Source of the DNA: Actinoallomurus iriomotensis
GTDB lineage: Bacteria > Actinomycetota > Actinomycetes > Streptosporangiales > Streptosporangiaceae
Assembly (NCBI RefSeq): GCF_030269445.1
Contig: NZ_BSTJ01000012.1
Coordinates: forward strand, 1-64,000
DNA length: 64,000 nt
Reading direction: 5' to 3'
Shown here: one piece after another, positions 34,832-43,502 of the stretch
How positions within the stretch are numbered: the first letter of the stretch is position 1
Layout: each line of letters opens with the position of its first letter
Notes under the pieces: model-generated
Database searches by the model: none
Seen by the model: the letters and a program-made list of their open reading frames with translations, nothing else
What the model was told of the DNA's origin: nothing
Program-made: the position numbers and the translations under genes

Positions 34832-35668
34832 ATGGCCGGACGGGTGGCAGGCAAGGTCGCGTTCATCACCGGCGCGGCGCGCGGGCAGGGCCGCAGTCAC
34901 GCGGTCCGCCTGGCGCAGGAGGGCGCCGACATCATCGCCGTCGACGTCGCCGAGGCGATCGAGGGCGTCGAGTACCCGGGCGCCTCCGAAGAGGACCTGG
35001 CCGAGACCGTGAAGCAGGTGGAGGATCTCGGCCGCCGCATCGTCGCGGCCAAGGCCGACGTCCGCGACCACGACGCCCTGAAGAAGGCGCTCGACGAGGG
35101 CGTCGCTGAGTTCGGGCACGTCGACATCGTGTCGGCCAACGCCGGCATCTTCATCTTCGGCGACGAGACCCACCTGGTGAGTGAACAGGCCTGGCGGAAC
35201 GTCACCGACATCAACCTGACCGGCGTGTGGCACACCTGCAAGGTCGCGGTCCCGCACCTCATCGAGCAGGGCACCGGCGGGTCGATCGTCCTCACCAGCT
35301 CCACCGCCGGCCACAAGGGCCTGACGAACTGCGCGGCCTACACGGCGAGCAAGCACGCGGTGGTCGGGCTCATGCGCACGATGGCCAACGAACTGGCGCC
35401 GCACCGGATCAGGGTCAACACCGTGCACCCGACGAGCGTCGCCACGGACATGGCGCTCAACGACGCCACCTACAAGTTGTTCCGCCCCGACCTGGAACAC
35501 CCGACGCGGGACGACGCGGTCGACGCGTTCCAGGCCATCAACGCGCTGCCGCTCCCGTGGGTCGAACCGATCGACATCAGCAACGCCGTGCTGTTCCTCG
35601 CCTCCGACGAGGCGCGGTACGTCACGGGCACCGAGCTGAAGGTCGACGCCGGCTGCACGGTGAAGTAG
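34832..35668 (+). CDS. Second mycofactocin-coupled SDR-family oxidoreductase
   Basis: 278 aa, close paralogue of the preceding gene. It has ITGAARGQGRSHAVRLAQEG, the subfamily insertion (EGVEYPGASEEDLAETVKQV), and catalytic Ser (LTSSTAG) and Tyr-Lys (YTASKHA). The N-terminal half of the insertion is shorter than in its neighbour, so substrate preference probably differs. It lies 42 nt downstream with its own GGGAG, in one transcription unit. Two tandem enzymes suggest oxidation of related alcohols. Confidence 0.92.
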   Translation: MAGRVAGKVAFITGAARGQGRSHAVRLAQEGADIIAVDVAEAIEGVEYPGASEEDLAETVKQVEDLGRRIVAAKADVRDHDALKKALDEGVAEFGHVDIVSANAGIFIFGDETHLVSEQAWRNVTDINLTGVWHTCKVAVPHLIEQGTGGSIVLTSSTAGHKGLTNCAAYTASKHAVVGLMRTMANELAPHRIRVNTVHPTSVATDMALNDATYKLFRPDLEHPTRDDAVDAFQAINALPLPWVEPIDISNAVLFLASDEARYVTGTELKVDAGCTVK

Positions 35669-35779
35669 GGGCCCGCGTCACCGCTCGCGAGATGGCGCAG
35701 GGCGGTCTCGGAGGTAAAGTAGCAGGTCAATCCCGCTTTTATGCATTGATCACTGCATGTCCGGCCGAGGGGGGCGTCG

Positions 35780-37561
35780 GTGGGCAGACCGAAACCAGGC
35801 ATGGGAAACGATCATGATTCGACGCGGGGAGTGACTGAGCAGTCGCTCCTTGAACCTTCTTCTCGTAGCAACCCCGAGCTGGACGCGCTGTTCGACCAGT
35901 CACCGATCGCCATGGTCTTCCTCGACCGCGAACTGCGCGCCAGGCGCGCCAATGCGGCGTTCCGCCGGCTGATCGGCCTCCCGGACGAGGAGATCATCGG
36001 CCGCCGGCCCTCGGAGGCCGACGGCCTGTCGATCAGGTACTGGGCGACCACTCGGCCAATACACTGGCGGACTTCGGACGGTACGGCCTGGGACGAGCGC
36101 ACTGTCGCCGAGCAGGTGATAGGCAGAGGCGTTCCCGTGGTCAACATGCACGTGGAGTGGACCAGGGCGGGCAAGCGCCAGGTCCTCTCCTGGTCGGGGT
36201 ACCGGGTGACAGAGAACGGCCGGGTGCTCGGGGCCCTGCTCTGCTTCATCGACTTCACCGACCATGCGCAGACGATCACGCAGGCTCATGCCCGGCTCGA
36301 CCTGCTCGAGCGGGCCGGCAGCCAGGTCGGGGCCACGCTCGATATTCACCACACCGCCCGGGAACTCGCCGACCTGGCCGTGCCCGAACTCGCCGACCGC
36401 ATCTCCGTCGACCTGCTCGACCAGGTTCTCCAGGGGGAGACGCTTCCCCGTGCCGGCTCGGGCGCCCTGCGGTTCCGCCGGGTGGCTCTGCGTGACACCG
36501 TGACCAGCACCAAGATCAGGTACGAGGTGGACGATCTGATCACCCTGCCGGTCACAAGCCCACACGCGGTGGCGCTCCTGCAGGGAAGACCCTTCCTGGC
36601 GCGGAACCCGGCCGAGGTGGGCGGGCAGTTCTCCGACACACCCGATGTGGCAGAAGCCTTCTTCGCCCGGGGAGTGCATACGATCATGGTGATGCCGCTG
36701 GTCGCCCGGGGCGTCACCTTGGGGGTGGCCTCGTTCTCCCGGGCCGAACACCCGGAGCCGTACGGCGAGGCCGATGTGCGGCTGGTCGGCGACCTGGCCT
36801 CACGCGCGGCGGTGTGCATCGACAACGCCCGCCTGTACACCCGCGAGCACAACATGGCGGTCACCCTCCAGCGCAGCCTGCTGCCCCAGCGCATCCCGCA
36901 GATGCCCGGGCTGCGGATCGCCCACCGCTACGAGCCCGCCACCCAGACCGCGGAGGTGGGCGGCGACTGGTTCGACGTCATCCCGCTGGACACGGGGCAG
37001 GTCGCGCTGGTCATCGGCGACGTCACCGGCCACGGCATCCACGCCGCAGCGCTCATGGGCCAGCTCCGCACCACTACCGCGGCCCTGGCCCGCCTCGGGT
37101 GCCCGCCGGAGGAAATCATGCGCCGGCTCAGCGACGTGGTCGCCGAGCACGACGACGAGATCGGCGCCACCTGCCTGTACGCCCTGTACGACCCGGAATC
37201 CCGGCGTTGCCGCTTCACCAGCGCCGGGCACCTCCCGCCCGCACTCCGCCACCCCGGCGGCAGCGTGGAATTCATCGATGTACCGGGCGGGATGATGCTC
37301 GGCGTCGGTCCAAGCCGTTACCCGGCCACCGACACAGAACTCCCCGAAGACGGTGTGCTGGCCCTTTACACCGACGGGCTCGTCGAACACCCCGGCCAGG
37401 ACATCGGCACCGGCATGTCCGACCTGGCCCGCACCCTGACCGCCGGTTCCGCACGATCGCTGGACCGGCTGTGCGACAGCGTCCTGGCCGACCTCGGAGC
37501 CGACGCCCGGGATGACATCGCCCTGCTGCTCGCTCGCACCACCGCCGGGACGGCCCGCTGA
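35780..37561 (+). CDS. PAS-GAF-SpoIIE (PP2C) phosphatase
   Basis: 593 aa. A PAS domain (about 30-165; FDQSPIAMVFLDRELRARRA, RLIGLPDEEIIGRRP) is followed by a GAF-like domain (about 180-355) and a SpoIIE PP2C catalytic domain (about 375-590). The last contains VGGDWFDVIPLDTGQ, VIGDVTGHGIHAAALM, and C-terminal DDIALLLART, whose Asp residues bind metal. The family dephosphorylates STAS anti-anti-sigma factors and so activates alternative sigma factors. GAGGGGGG lies 6 nt before the GTG at 35780. No anti-sigma kinase or STAS gene adjoins it. Confidence 0.93.
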   Translation: MGRPKPGMGNDHDSTRGVTEQSLLEPSSRSNPELDALFDQSPIAMVFLDRELRARRANAAFRRLIGLPDEEIIGRRPSEADGLSIRYWATTRPIHWRTSDGTAWDERTVAEQVIGRGVPVVNMHVEWTRAGKRQVLSWSGYRVTENGRVLGALLCFIDFTDHAQTITQAHARLDLLERAGSQVGATLDIHHTARELADLAVPELADRISVDLLDQVLQGETLPRAGSGALRFRRVALRDTVTSTKIRYEVDDLITLPVTSPHAVALLQGRPFLARNPAEVGGQFSDTPDVAEAFFARGVHTIMVMPLVARGVTLGVASFSRAEHPEPYGEADVRLVGDLASRAAVCIDNARLYTREHNMAVTLQRSLLPQRIPQMPGLRIAHRYEPATQTAEVGGDWFDVIPLDTGQVALVIGDVTGHGIHAAALMGQLRTTTAALARLGCPPEEIMRRLSDVVAEHDDEIGATCLYALYDPESRRCRFTSAGHLPPALRHPGGSVEFIDVPGGMMLGVGPSRYPATDTELPEDGVLALYTDGLVEHPGQDIGTGMSDLARTLTAGSARSLDRLCDSVLADLGADARDDIALLLARTTAGTAR

Positions 37562-37671
37562 TGTGATCCAGCACGAGATCCTCTTCGAACTGGAGGGCCG
37601 GCCCCTTCGGAACCTCTTCGCCACGGCACGTCGAGTAGACGTTCCCGGCCGAGCCCGCCGCGAAGCACAGA

Positions 37672-37697
37672 TGCCGGTCGGCGGAGGCCGACCGGCA
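37672..37697. terminator. Bidirectional hairpin between convergent genes
   Basis: TGCCGGTCGGC and GCCGACCGGCA form a perfect 11-bp stem with a 4-nt loop (GGAG). It lies between the ends of the SpoIIE gene and the cutinase-like gene and could serve both. Confidence 0.7.
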
Positions 37698-37720
37698 CCT
37701 TGAGCTGAGGCGTGCCGCCG

Positions 37721-38365
37721 TCAGGGGATGTAGACGCCGTTGAACCACTGTCCGCGGGCGTCGTCGGTGTACACGTCGACGTTGAAGTTGTAGTTCCCGT
37801 GCCTGCCCTGCCACAGGTAGCCGGGCAGGCCCGAGGACGCGTTGGCGTCGCAGATCACGTCGTCGGTGCAGATCTCCAGTACGGGAATGTCGCCGAAGTA
37901 GTCGTCGGCGCCGGCGAGCGGGGCACCGACGACGGGGGCGACGGCCGGGTGGGCCGCGGCTCCGGCGGAGCCCGGGCCCGCGGGGCGCTTGGGGTCGGCG
38001 AGCAGGATCGCGTTCACGTTGCCGATCGTCTGCCAGTTCTCGGTGACCCAGGTGTGGACGACCGCGGCGCCGAGGGAGTACCCGACCGCCTTGACGTGCT
38101 GGCCCGGGCACTGGCCGCGCTGGTCGCGGATCAGCCGGTTCAGCTCGTTGACGCCCTGACGGTCGGCCGCTCCGACGGGCACCGCCGGGTACCCGACACG
38201 CTGGCTGATGTTGCCGGAGTAGATGGTGCTGTTGAGGTCACCGGTGCCGCCGACCACGATCGTGTAGGTGCCCTCACATGAGGCCGCCTGCGCGGCGGGC
38301 GCCCCCAGCAGGGTGACTCCCGCCAGCGCGACGGCGCCGGCCAGCAGGGCGGAGAACTTGCGCAT
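37721..38365 (-). CDS. Secreted cutinase-family serine hydrolase
   Basis: 214 aa. A Sec signal peptide of about 27 residues ends APAAQA. The nucleophile elbow is VGYSLGAA (Ser 97); the Asp lies in EICTDDVICD and the His in QGRHGNYNFN (about 189), the order of cutinase-like enzymes. These hydrolyse esters of cutin, lipids or polyesters outside the cell. Cys residues in SCEG, RGQCPG, EICTDD and VICDAN could form two disulfides. The ATG has GGGAGGTTTG upstream. Confidence 0.87.
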   Translation of the reverse strand: MRKFSALLAGAVALAGVTLLGAPAAQAASCEGTYTIVVGGTGDLNSTIYSGNISQRVGYPAVPVGAADRQGVNELNRLIRDQRGQCPGQHVKAVGYSLGAAVVHTWVTENWQTIGNVNAILLADPKRPAGPGSAGAAAHPAVAPVVGAPLAGADDYFGDIPVLEICTDDVICDANASSGLPGYLWQGRHGNYNFNVDVYTDDARGQWFNGVYIP

Positions 38366-38609
38366 TCAAACCTCCCGTTTGCGACGGTCCGATGCGCGGC
38401 TTCCGCGACCGGCTCTTCGATACGCGCGGGAGACGCTAATCACCTCCGATGACATACCGATGACACGCCCATCAATCGGGTGGTCAAGTGAATGGTGAGG
38501 GAAACGGCCTTTCCCGGTCAGCCGTCCGGGTTACCGGACCGTAATCGGCGGCCTAGGATGCTGTCGCGATTTCCCGCGAAGGGGCGTCGACCCGGCGATC
38601 GAGGTGGCG

Positions 38610-40478
38610 ATGGGCAGGCGAGAGGCCCCGGTTCCCGAAGGGCCGTTGCGGGAATTCGCGGTGAAACTCCGGGAGCTGCGAGTCAACGCGCCGGGAACGC
38701 CGACCTACCGTGAGCTCGCGCGCAGGGCGCACTACTCCTCATCCGTCCTGTCGGTGGCCGCGTCGGGGCAGCGGCTGCCGACCTGGGAGGTCACCAGCGC
38801 CTTCGTGACGGCGTGCGAGGGCGACCTCGACGAGTGGCGTGAGCGCTGGTCGAGCCTGCGAGCCGAACTCCGGGCCGCGCATCCGGACCTGCTCCATGAG
38901 CCCGGCGCTCCCGCCCCGGACCCCGGCTCCGCCGCCGTCTCCGCGGCGGTCGCCGAGGAGGTGCCCGAGGCGGAGACACCGCCGGTGCCGGTCACGCCGC
39001 TGACCCGGTCCGACGCGGCGAAGGTCGGGCCGTTCCGGTTGCTCGGGCGCCTGGGCGGCGGTTCGATGGGCCAGGTCTACCTGGCGGTGTCGAGGTCCGG
39101 CCGTCCGGTGGCGGTGAAGGTCGTGCGTCCCCACCTGGCCGAGGATCCGCACTTCCGGCGGCGGTTCGCGGCCGAGGTCGCCGCCGTGCGCCGGGTCGAC
39201 AGCCCGTACACCCCGGCCGTCATCGACGCCGACCCGGAGGCGGAGCCGCCCTGGATGGCGACCGCCTACATCGCCGGTCCCTCACTCGGCGACGCCGTGG
39301 ACGCCGACGGGCCACTGCCGCCGGACGCGGTGCTGAGGCTGGCCGCGGGCATCGCCGAGGCGCTCGCCGACATCCACGCCGCCGGCGTGCTCCACCGCGA
39401 TCTCAAGCCGGCCAACGTGCTGCTGGAGGCCACCGGCCCCAAGGTCATCGACTTCGGGGTGGCCCAGGCGCACGACGGCAGCCGCATGACCCAGACCGGT
39501 GCCAGCGTGGGCACGGTGCCGTTCATGGCGCCCGAGCAGGCCGGCGGCGGCGAGGTCACCGCGGCCTCCGACGTCTTCGCGCTCGGCTCGCTCCTCGCCT
39601 ACGCCGCCACCGGTGTCCTGCCCTTCGGCGACGGTACGACCGGCGAGGTGCTGTACCGGATCATCCACACCGAGCCCGATCCGGCCGCGCTCGACTGCCA
39701 CGACGACGAGCTTCGCGCGCTCATCACCCGATGCCTGGACAAGGACCCCGCCCGGCGGCCCACGCCGGCGCAGATCGTCGAGACCTGCGCCGACCGGCCG
39801 CTCCGCGTGGACTGGGGCTCTCTGGCCACCTCGGCGCAGCGTTCCGTCGACGACATCTCCGGGCTGCTCGCGCGGGCCGCGAACCGCCGCACCACGACCG
39901 TACGCCTCGGCGCCGGGGCGGTCGCGGCCGTCGTCCTGGTCGCCGCCGGGGTCGTGGTCGCGCTGACCGCCGGGCACCCGTCCGGAGCGGACGGCCGGGC
40001 CGGCGGCGCGAGCCCGGCGAGCACGCCCGTCGCGTGGACCGCGCGGTCCGGGCCCTCCTGCTCGACGGCCAAGGCGGCGATGGACACCAGCGGCTCCTGG
40101 GAGCCGCTGGCGGGCAGCGGCACCGGCGGCTGCGGCGACGCCCTGATCCACCGGACGACCGACAGCGGTGACGGGGCGAACTGGGCCTTCTATCCCGGTG
40201 TCGGCAAGACCTGTACGTTCCGCATCGACATCCCCGCGTCGGACGTCATCACCGCCACCAACGTCATCTATCAGGCGTGGGACACCCTTCCGGGAAAGCA
40301 CACTCCCGAACACCGTATCGGCGGCAATGTCCGGACCGACCAGCGGGCCAATCGCGGCCGGGCGATGACCCTCTCGTTCGGCCCGACCAAGACCGGCACC
40401 ATCGACCTGCAGATCTACGACGACTACGCCGAGCACAAGATCGAGGCCGCCGGCACGGTCACGGCCACCTGCCGCTGA
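38610..40478 (+). CDS. HTH-domain/Ser-Thr protein kinase fusion with extracellular sensor
   Basis: About 622 aa. Residues 1-85 look like an XRE-type HTH domain (LREFAVKLRELR, YRELARRAHYSSSVLSVAAS). A Pro/Ala linker follows. The Hanks-type kinase domain (about 140-390) has GRLGGGSMGQVYLA, AVKVVRPHL, HRDLKPANVLL, IDFGVAQ and FMAPEQAGG, all intact. One transmembrane helix lies at about 433-455. The final 165 residues form an extracellular beta-rich domain with a Cys pair. GAGG precedes ATG 38610; GTG 38604 is in frame. It could phosphorylate and bind DNA from the membrane. Confidence 0.9.
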   Translation: MGRREAPVPEGPLREFAVKLRELRVNAPGTPTYRELARRAHYSSSVLSVAASGQRLPTWEVTSAFVTACEGDLDEWRERWSSLRAELRAAHPDLLHEPGAPAPDPGSAAVSAAVAEEVPEAETPPVPVTPLTRSDAAKVGPFRLLGRLGGGSMGQVYLAVSRSGRPVAVKVVRPHLAEDPHFRRRFAAEVAAVRRVDSPYTPAVIDADPEAEPPWMATAYIAGPSLGDAVDADGPLPPDAVLRLAAGIAEALADIHAAGVLHRDLKPANVLLEATGPKVIDFGVAQAHDGSRMTQTGASVGTVPFMAPEQAGGGEVTAASDVFALGSLLAYAATGVLPFGDGTTGEVLYRIIHTEPDPAALDCHDDELRALITRCLDKDPARRPTPAQIVETCADRPLRVDWGSLATSAQRSVDDISGLLARAANRRTTTVRLGAGAVAAVVLVAAGVVVALTAGHPSGADGRAGGASPASTPVAWTARSGPSCSTAKAAMDTSGSWEPLAGSGTGGCGDALIHRTTDSGDGANWAFYPGVGKTCTFRIDIPASDVITATNVIYQAWDTLPGKHTPEHRIGGNVRTDQRANRGRAMTLSFGPTKTGTIDLQIYDDYAEHKIEAAGTVTATCR

Positions 40479-40597
40479 GCTCGGCATTTCGTTGTTCGGT
40501 TGTTCGGCCTTTGTACGGCGGACAATCCTTTCGCCTGGTGACCGGCTATTTCACCTATATCTGGGTTCCTCCCACCCGATCCATCCGGAGGTAGCCC

Positions 40598-42847
40598 ATG
40601 TGCAGGAAATCCTCGCTGCCACGCGCCGTGGCCTCGGCCCTGGTGGCGCTGGCGGTGGTGGCCGCGGTCGTCGCCGGCGTCGTCACACGGCCGGCGCGGG
40701 CGACCGCGCCGCCGCATGATCCCCTTCTGGGCGTCAACATGTCCTTCTACGGCGCGAACGACGCCCTGGTCACCCAGACCGGCACCCGGGAGCTGTTCCG
40801 CTCGTGGGGTGTGCCGTTCGTACGGGTGCCGCTGCGGGACCACTTCGACGACGCCGGTAAGACGCCCGTCGGCGACGACCTGCTCATGTCCGCGATGCGG
40901 GCGGTCAAGAACGTGGGCGCCACGCCCCTGCTGATCATCCGGGGCCCGGGCGAGGGCGGTACGGCGGAGGAGACGAAGGCCGCCGACCTCCACCTGCTCA
41001 AGCTGGTCCACCAGGTGTTCGGCGAAGATCCCGCCTACCTGGAGTTCGGGAACGAGCCGGACCGCGCGGATGTGTCGGCCGCCGACTACACGGCCGCCTG
41101 GAACGCGGTGGTGCCGGCGCTGAAGGCCGCCTACCCGAACGACAGGTACGTCGGGCCGGTCGCGTCCCGCGCGGACCACGAGTTCGCGGACTACGTGGCC
41201 GACTTCGCGGCCGGCGCGAAGCCCGCGCCGGACTACCTGTCGTGGCACGAGTACGTCTGCGGAGCGTCGACCGACGGCGGCTGGAAGAACACGTGCGTCA
41301 GTCACCTCGCCAACTGGCAGAACCACGTGAAGGCCATCGAGGACAAGGTCCAGGCCAAGCTCGGCAGAACGCTGCCGTACTTCATCTCGGAGTGGAACGC
41401 CGACCCGGAGGCCGGCAGCCCCGTCTACGATGACGCCAACGCCGGCTACCTGGCCGCGTGGACGTCGAAGGCGATCGCGCAGCTCCGCGCGCTCACCCCC
41501 GCGCCGGCCGGTGCGATGATCTACACGGCCACCGACCACCAGAACTTCGGCCTGGTCACCGGCGTCGACACCGTCACGGCCCAGGGCAAGGCGTTCCACG
41601 CCGCGCTGACCGGTGACTCAGTGAGCACGCCCGACTCTCCGGACTCTCCGGACTCTCCAGAGTCGCCGGGTACGCAGGACGCGTCGGCGTCACCGGTGTC
41701 ACCGGCGTCACCGGACACGCAGAACTCGCCGAAGACGCCGGGCTCGGACGCGTCGGGGGACCAGTACTACGTCGCGACGGACGGCGACGACAAGACCGGT
41801 GACGGGTCGCAGGCCCACCCGTGGGCGACGATCCAGCACGCCGCCGAGCAGGTGAAGGTGGCGAGCGGCGGCGCGACGGTGCACGTGGCGGACGGAACCT
41901 ACAAGGACGCCGTGGAGAACAAGACGAGCGGACACGCCGGTGGTCATCTGACGTTCGTCGCCGACCACCGCTGGAAGGCGAAGATCGCGCCGACCTCGTC
42001 CGCCATCCCGTTCGAGAACCGGGGCGACTACGTCCGCATCGAGGGCTTCGACGTCACCAGCGCGGGCGGCGCCTGGAGCGGGATCCTGACGTGGGGCGCG
42101 CACAACATCGTCCAGGGCAACCATGTGCACGACATCAGGACCGATATCGGCTCCGGCGACTGCACCGGCAGCCCGGGCGGGGACGGGATCGGCGACGACG
42201 GGTCGTCGTCGGACAACGCGTTCGTCGGCAACCAGGTCGACCACATCGGCCCGTACCCGCGCGAGTGCGAGTACATCCACGGCATCTACCCGTCCGGCGC
42301 GAACGACATCATCCAGGACAACGTCACCTACAACAGCTCCGGCAGCGGCATCCGGTTCAACCACAACGCGACCGGCGCCACCATCACCAACAACCTCTCG
42401 TTCGCCAACGCCGACCACGGGATCTTCATCAGCGGCGGCGTCGACGCGACCGCCGACAAGTTCGTGATCAGCAACAACATCGTGCTGGACAACGCGATGT
42501 TCGGCATCAACGTCCGCAGTGACGCGAACGGCGCGAACAACGAGTTCCACGACAACCTGCTCTGGGGCAACAAGAAGGGGACGTACGGGAAGGACAGCAG
42601 CGAGGAGCTCACGCCGCCGAACAGCTCCGGCACGCTCAGCGAGGACCCCAAGCTGGTGGACTACCGCGACGACGGCACGGGCGACTACCACCTGACGGCG
42701 TCCAGCCCCTGCGTCGACGCGGGCACCGACTCCGGCGCGCCGGACGCCGACTACGACGGCGTCTCCCGGCCGCAGGGGCACGCCGACGACATCGGCCCGT
42801 ACGAGCTCAGCGCCGGTACCGGATCCAAGCAGGAGACGACCACGTAA
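40598..42847 (+). CDS. Secreted glycosidase-like protein with right-handed beta-helix domain
   Basis: 749 aa. A signal peptide (about 1-36) precedes a TIM-barrel glycosidase-like domain (about 40-340). It has EFGNEPDRAD (Glu about 153, acid/base position) and FISEWNADPE (Glu about 265, nucleophile position), as in clan GH-A. A linker of PDSP/SPAS repeats (about 345-386) leads to a parallel beta-helix (about 388-745) with DGTYKDAV, HNIVQGNHVHDI and NNLSFANADHGI repeats. This architecture suits binding and cleavage of an extracellular polysaccharide; the substrate is unknown. GGAGGTAGCCC precedes the ATG. Confidence 0.82.
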   Translation: MCRKSSLPRAVASALVALAVVAAVVAGVVTRPARATAPPHDPLLGVNMSFYGANDALVTQTGTRELFRSWGVPFVRVPLRDHFDDAGKTPVGDDLLMSAMRAVKNVGATPLLIIRGPGEGGTAEETKAADLHLLKLVHQVFGEDPAYLEFGNEPDRADVSAADYTAAWNAVVPALKAAYPNDRYVGPVASRADHEFADYVADFAAGAKPAPDYLSWHEYVCGASTDGGWKNTCVSHLANWQNHVKAIEDKVQAKLGRTLPYFISEWNADPEAGSPVYDDANAGYLAAWTSKAIAQLRALTPAPAGAMIYTATDHQNFGLVTGVDTVTAQGKAFHAALTGDSVSTPDSPDSPDSPESPGTQDASASPVSPASPDTQNSPKTPGSDASGDQYYVATDGDDKTGDGSQAHPWATIQHAAEQVKVASGGATVHVADGTYKDAVENKTSGHAGGHLTFVADHRWKAKIAPTSSAIPFENRGDYVRIEGFDVTSAGGAWSGILTWGAHNIVQGNHVHDIRTDIGSGDCTGSPGGDGIGDDGSSSDNAFVGNQVDHIGPYPRECEYIHGIYPSGANDIIQDNVTYNSSGSGIRFNHNATGATITNNLSFANADHGIFISGGVDATADKFVISNNIVLDNAMFGINVRSDANGANNEFHDNLLWGNKKGTYGKDSSEELTPPNSSGTLSEDPKLVDYRDDGTGDYHLTASSPCVDAGTDSGAPDADYDGVSRPQGHADDIGPYELSAGTGSKQETTT

Positions 42848-42856
42848 CCCGGGCCT

Positions 42857-42887
42857 GCCGGCCGAGGCGGACCGCGCCTCGGCCGGC
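42857..42887 (+). terminator. Terminator after the glycosidase/beta-helix gene
   Basis: GCCGGCCGAGGCG and CGCCTCGGCCGGC form a perfect 13-bp stem with a 5-nt loop, 10 nt after the stop codon. No T-run. Confidence 0.75.
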
Positions 42888-43214
42888 GCTCGATTAGCAT
42901 CCGCATAGCGGGTAGTCGGTTATATATGTTGCAAAACGGTCAGAAGGATTTCGCCGGCACGCTGATCGAGCCACAGGGCGTCAACGCGGGCGACGCCATC
43001 GACGCCGAGCACGCGCTGGTGCCGCAGGGGAATCCCCGTCCAGACCCACCGACGCCGCCCTCGCCGAGTGAGCTGCTCCCCGACGAGATGGTCGGTCTGC
43101 CTGAGCAGATACCCGGATACCCGGGGCAGCAGCGCTCCGTCGAGACGAGCTGAACGCCTCGCGTGAGACGCGAGCGGCCGGCGTTCTCCGGCCAAGGGCC
43201 GGGTAGGGCTCCGC
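42888..43214. other. Low-coding gap with small unassigned frames
   Basis: A locally AT-rich patch (TTATATATG at 42919-42927) is followed by a plus-strand frame 42926-43153 of 75 acidic, Pro-rich residues (EPQGVNAGDAIDAEHALVPQ) and an overlapping minus-strand frame. Neither has a clear ribosome binding site or a family I recognise. Small hairpins (CTCGCGT/ACGCGAG at 43158-43174 and GGCCGG/CCGGCC at 43176-43193) lie near the end. The plus-strand frame is the better gene candidate. Confidence 0.3.
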
Positions 43215-43442
43215 TTGCTGGCATCGCACCCGGACGTCGCCGGCCTCGCAGAGAAGGTGTTCGGCCTTCCCGGGCTGCGCCCTGCGCAGCGAGAGGCCGC
43301 CGAGACACTGGTCGCGGACCGGGACGCCCTCCTGGGTTACAAGGACGGCCGGCTCACCGTCGTCTTCGACGACGTCGGCTACAAGGAGCTCCTGGAGGAC
43401 ACCGTGGCCGGCGAAGGACTGCTACGCCCGGTACGGGACTGA
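43215..43442 (+). pseudogene. Internally deleted RecQ-like helicase remnant
   Basis: 75 codons. The first part (VFGLPGLRPAQREAAETLVA, then DRDALL) resembles the motif 0 region of RecQ helicases (LRPGQ). It is joined in frame to GRLTVVFDDVGYKELLEDTV, then EGLLRPV, which resembles the extreme C-terminus of actinobacterial RecQ-like proteins. All helicase motifs, including Walker A and B, are absent. If this reading is right, one in-frame deletion removed most of the gene. Only a TTG start is available and no good ribosome binding site is seen. Confidence 0.4.
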
Positions 43443-43502
43443 CCTCGTGACCAGGCCGGCTCGGGCTCGTTTCGCGTCCCCGACCTGGGTAATCCCACTT
43501 GT

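Noticed and set aside
35734-35758. ATGCA-N8-TGCAT dyad before the PAS-SpoIIE gene
   Set aside because: Short arms and a long spacer; not enough to call an operator.
41630-41760. Short tandem repeats as a possible CRISPR or satellite
   Set aside because: They are 9-nt in-frame repeats encoding a Pro/Ser/Asp linker inside a secreted enzyme gene.
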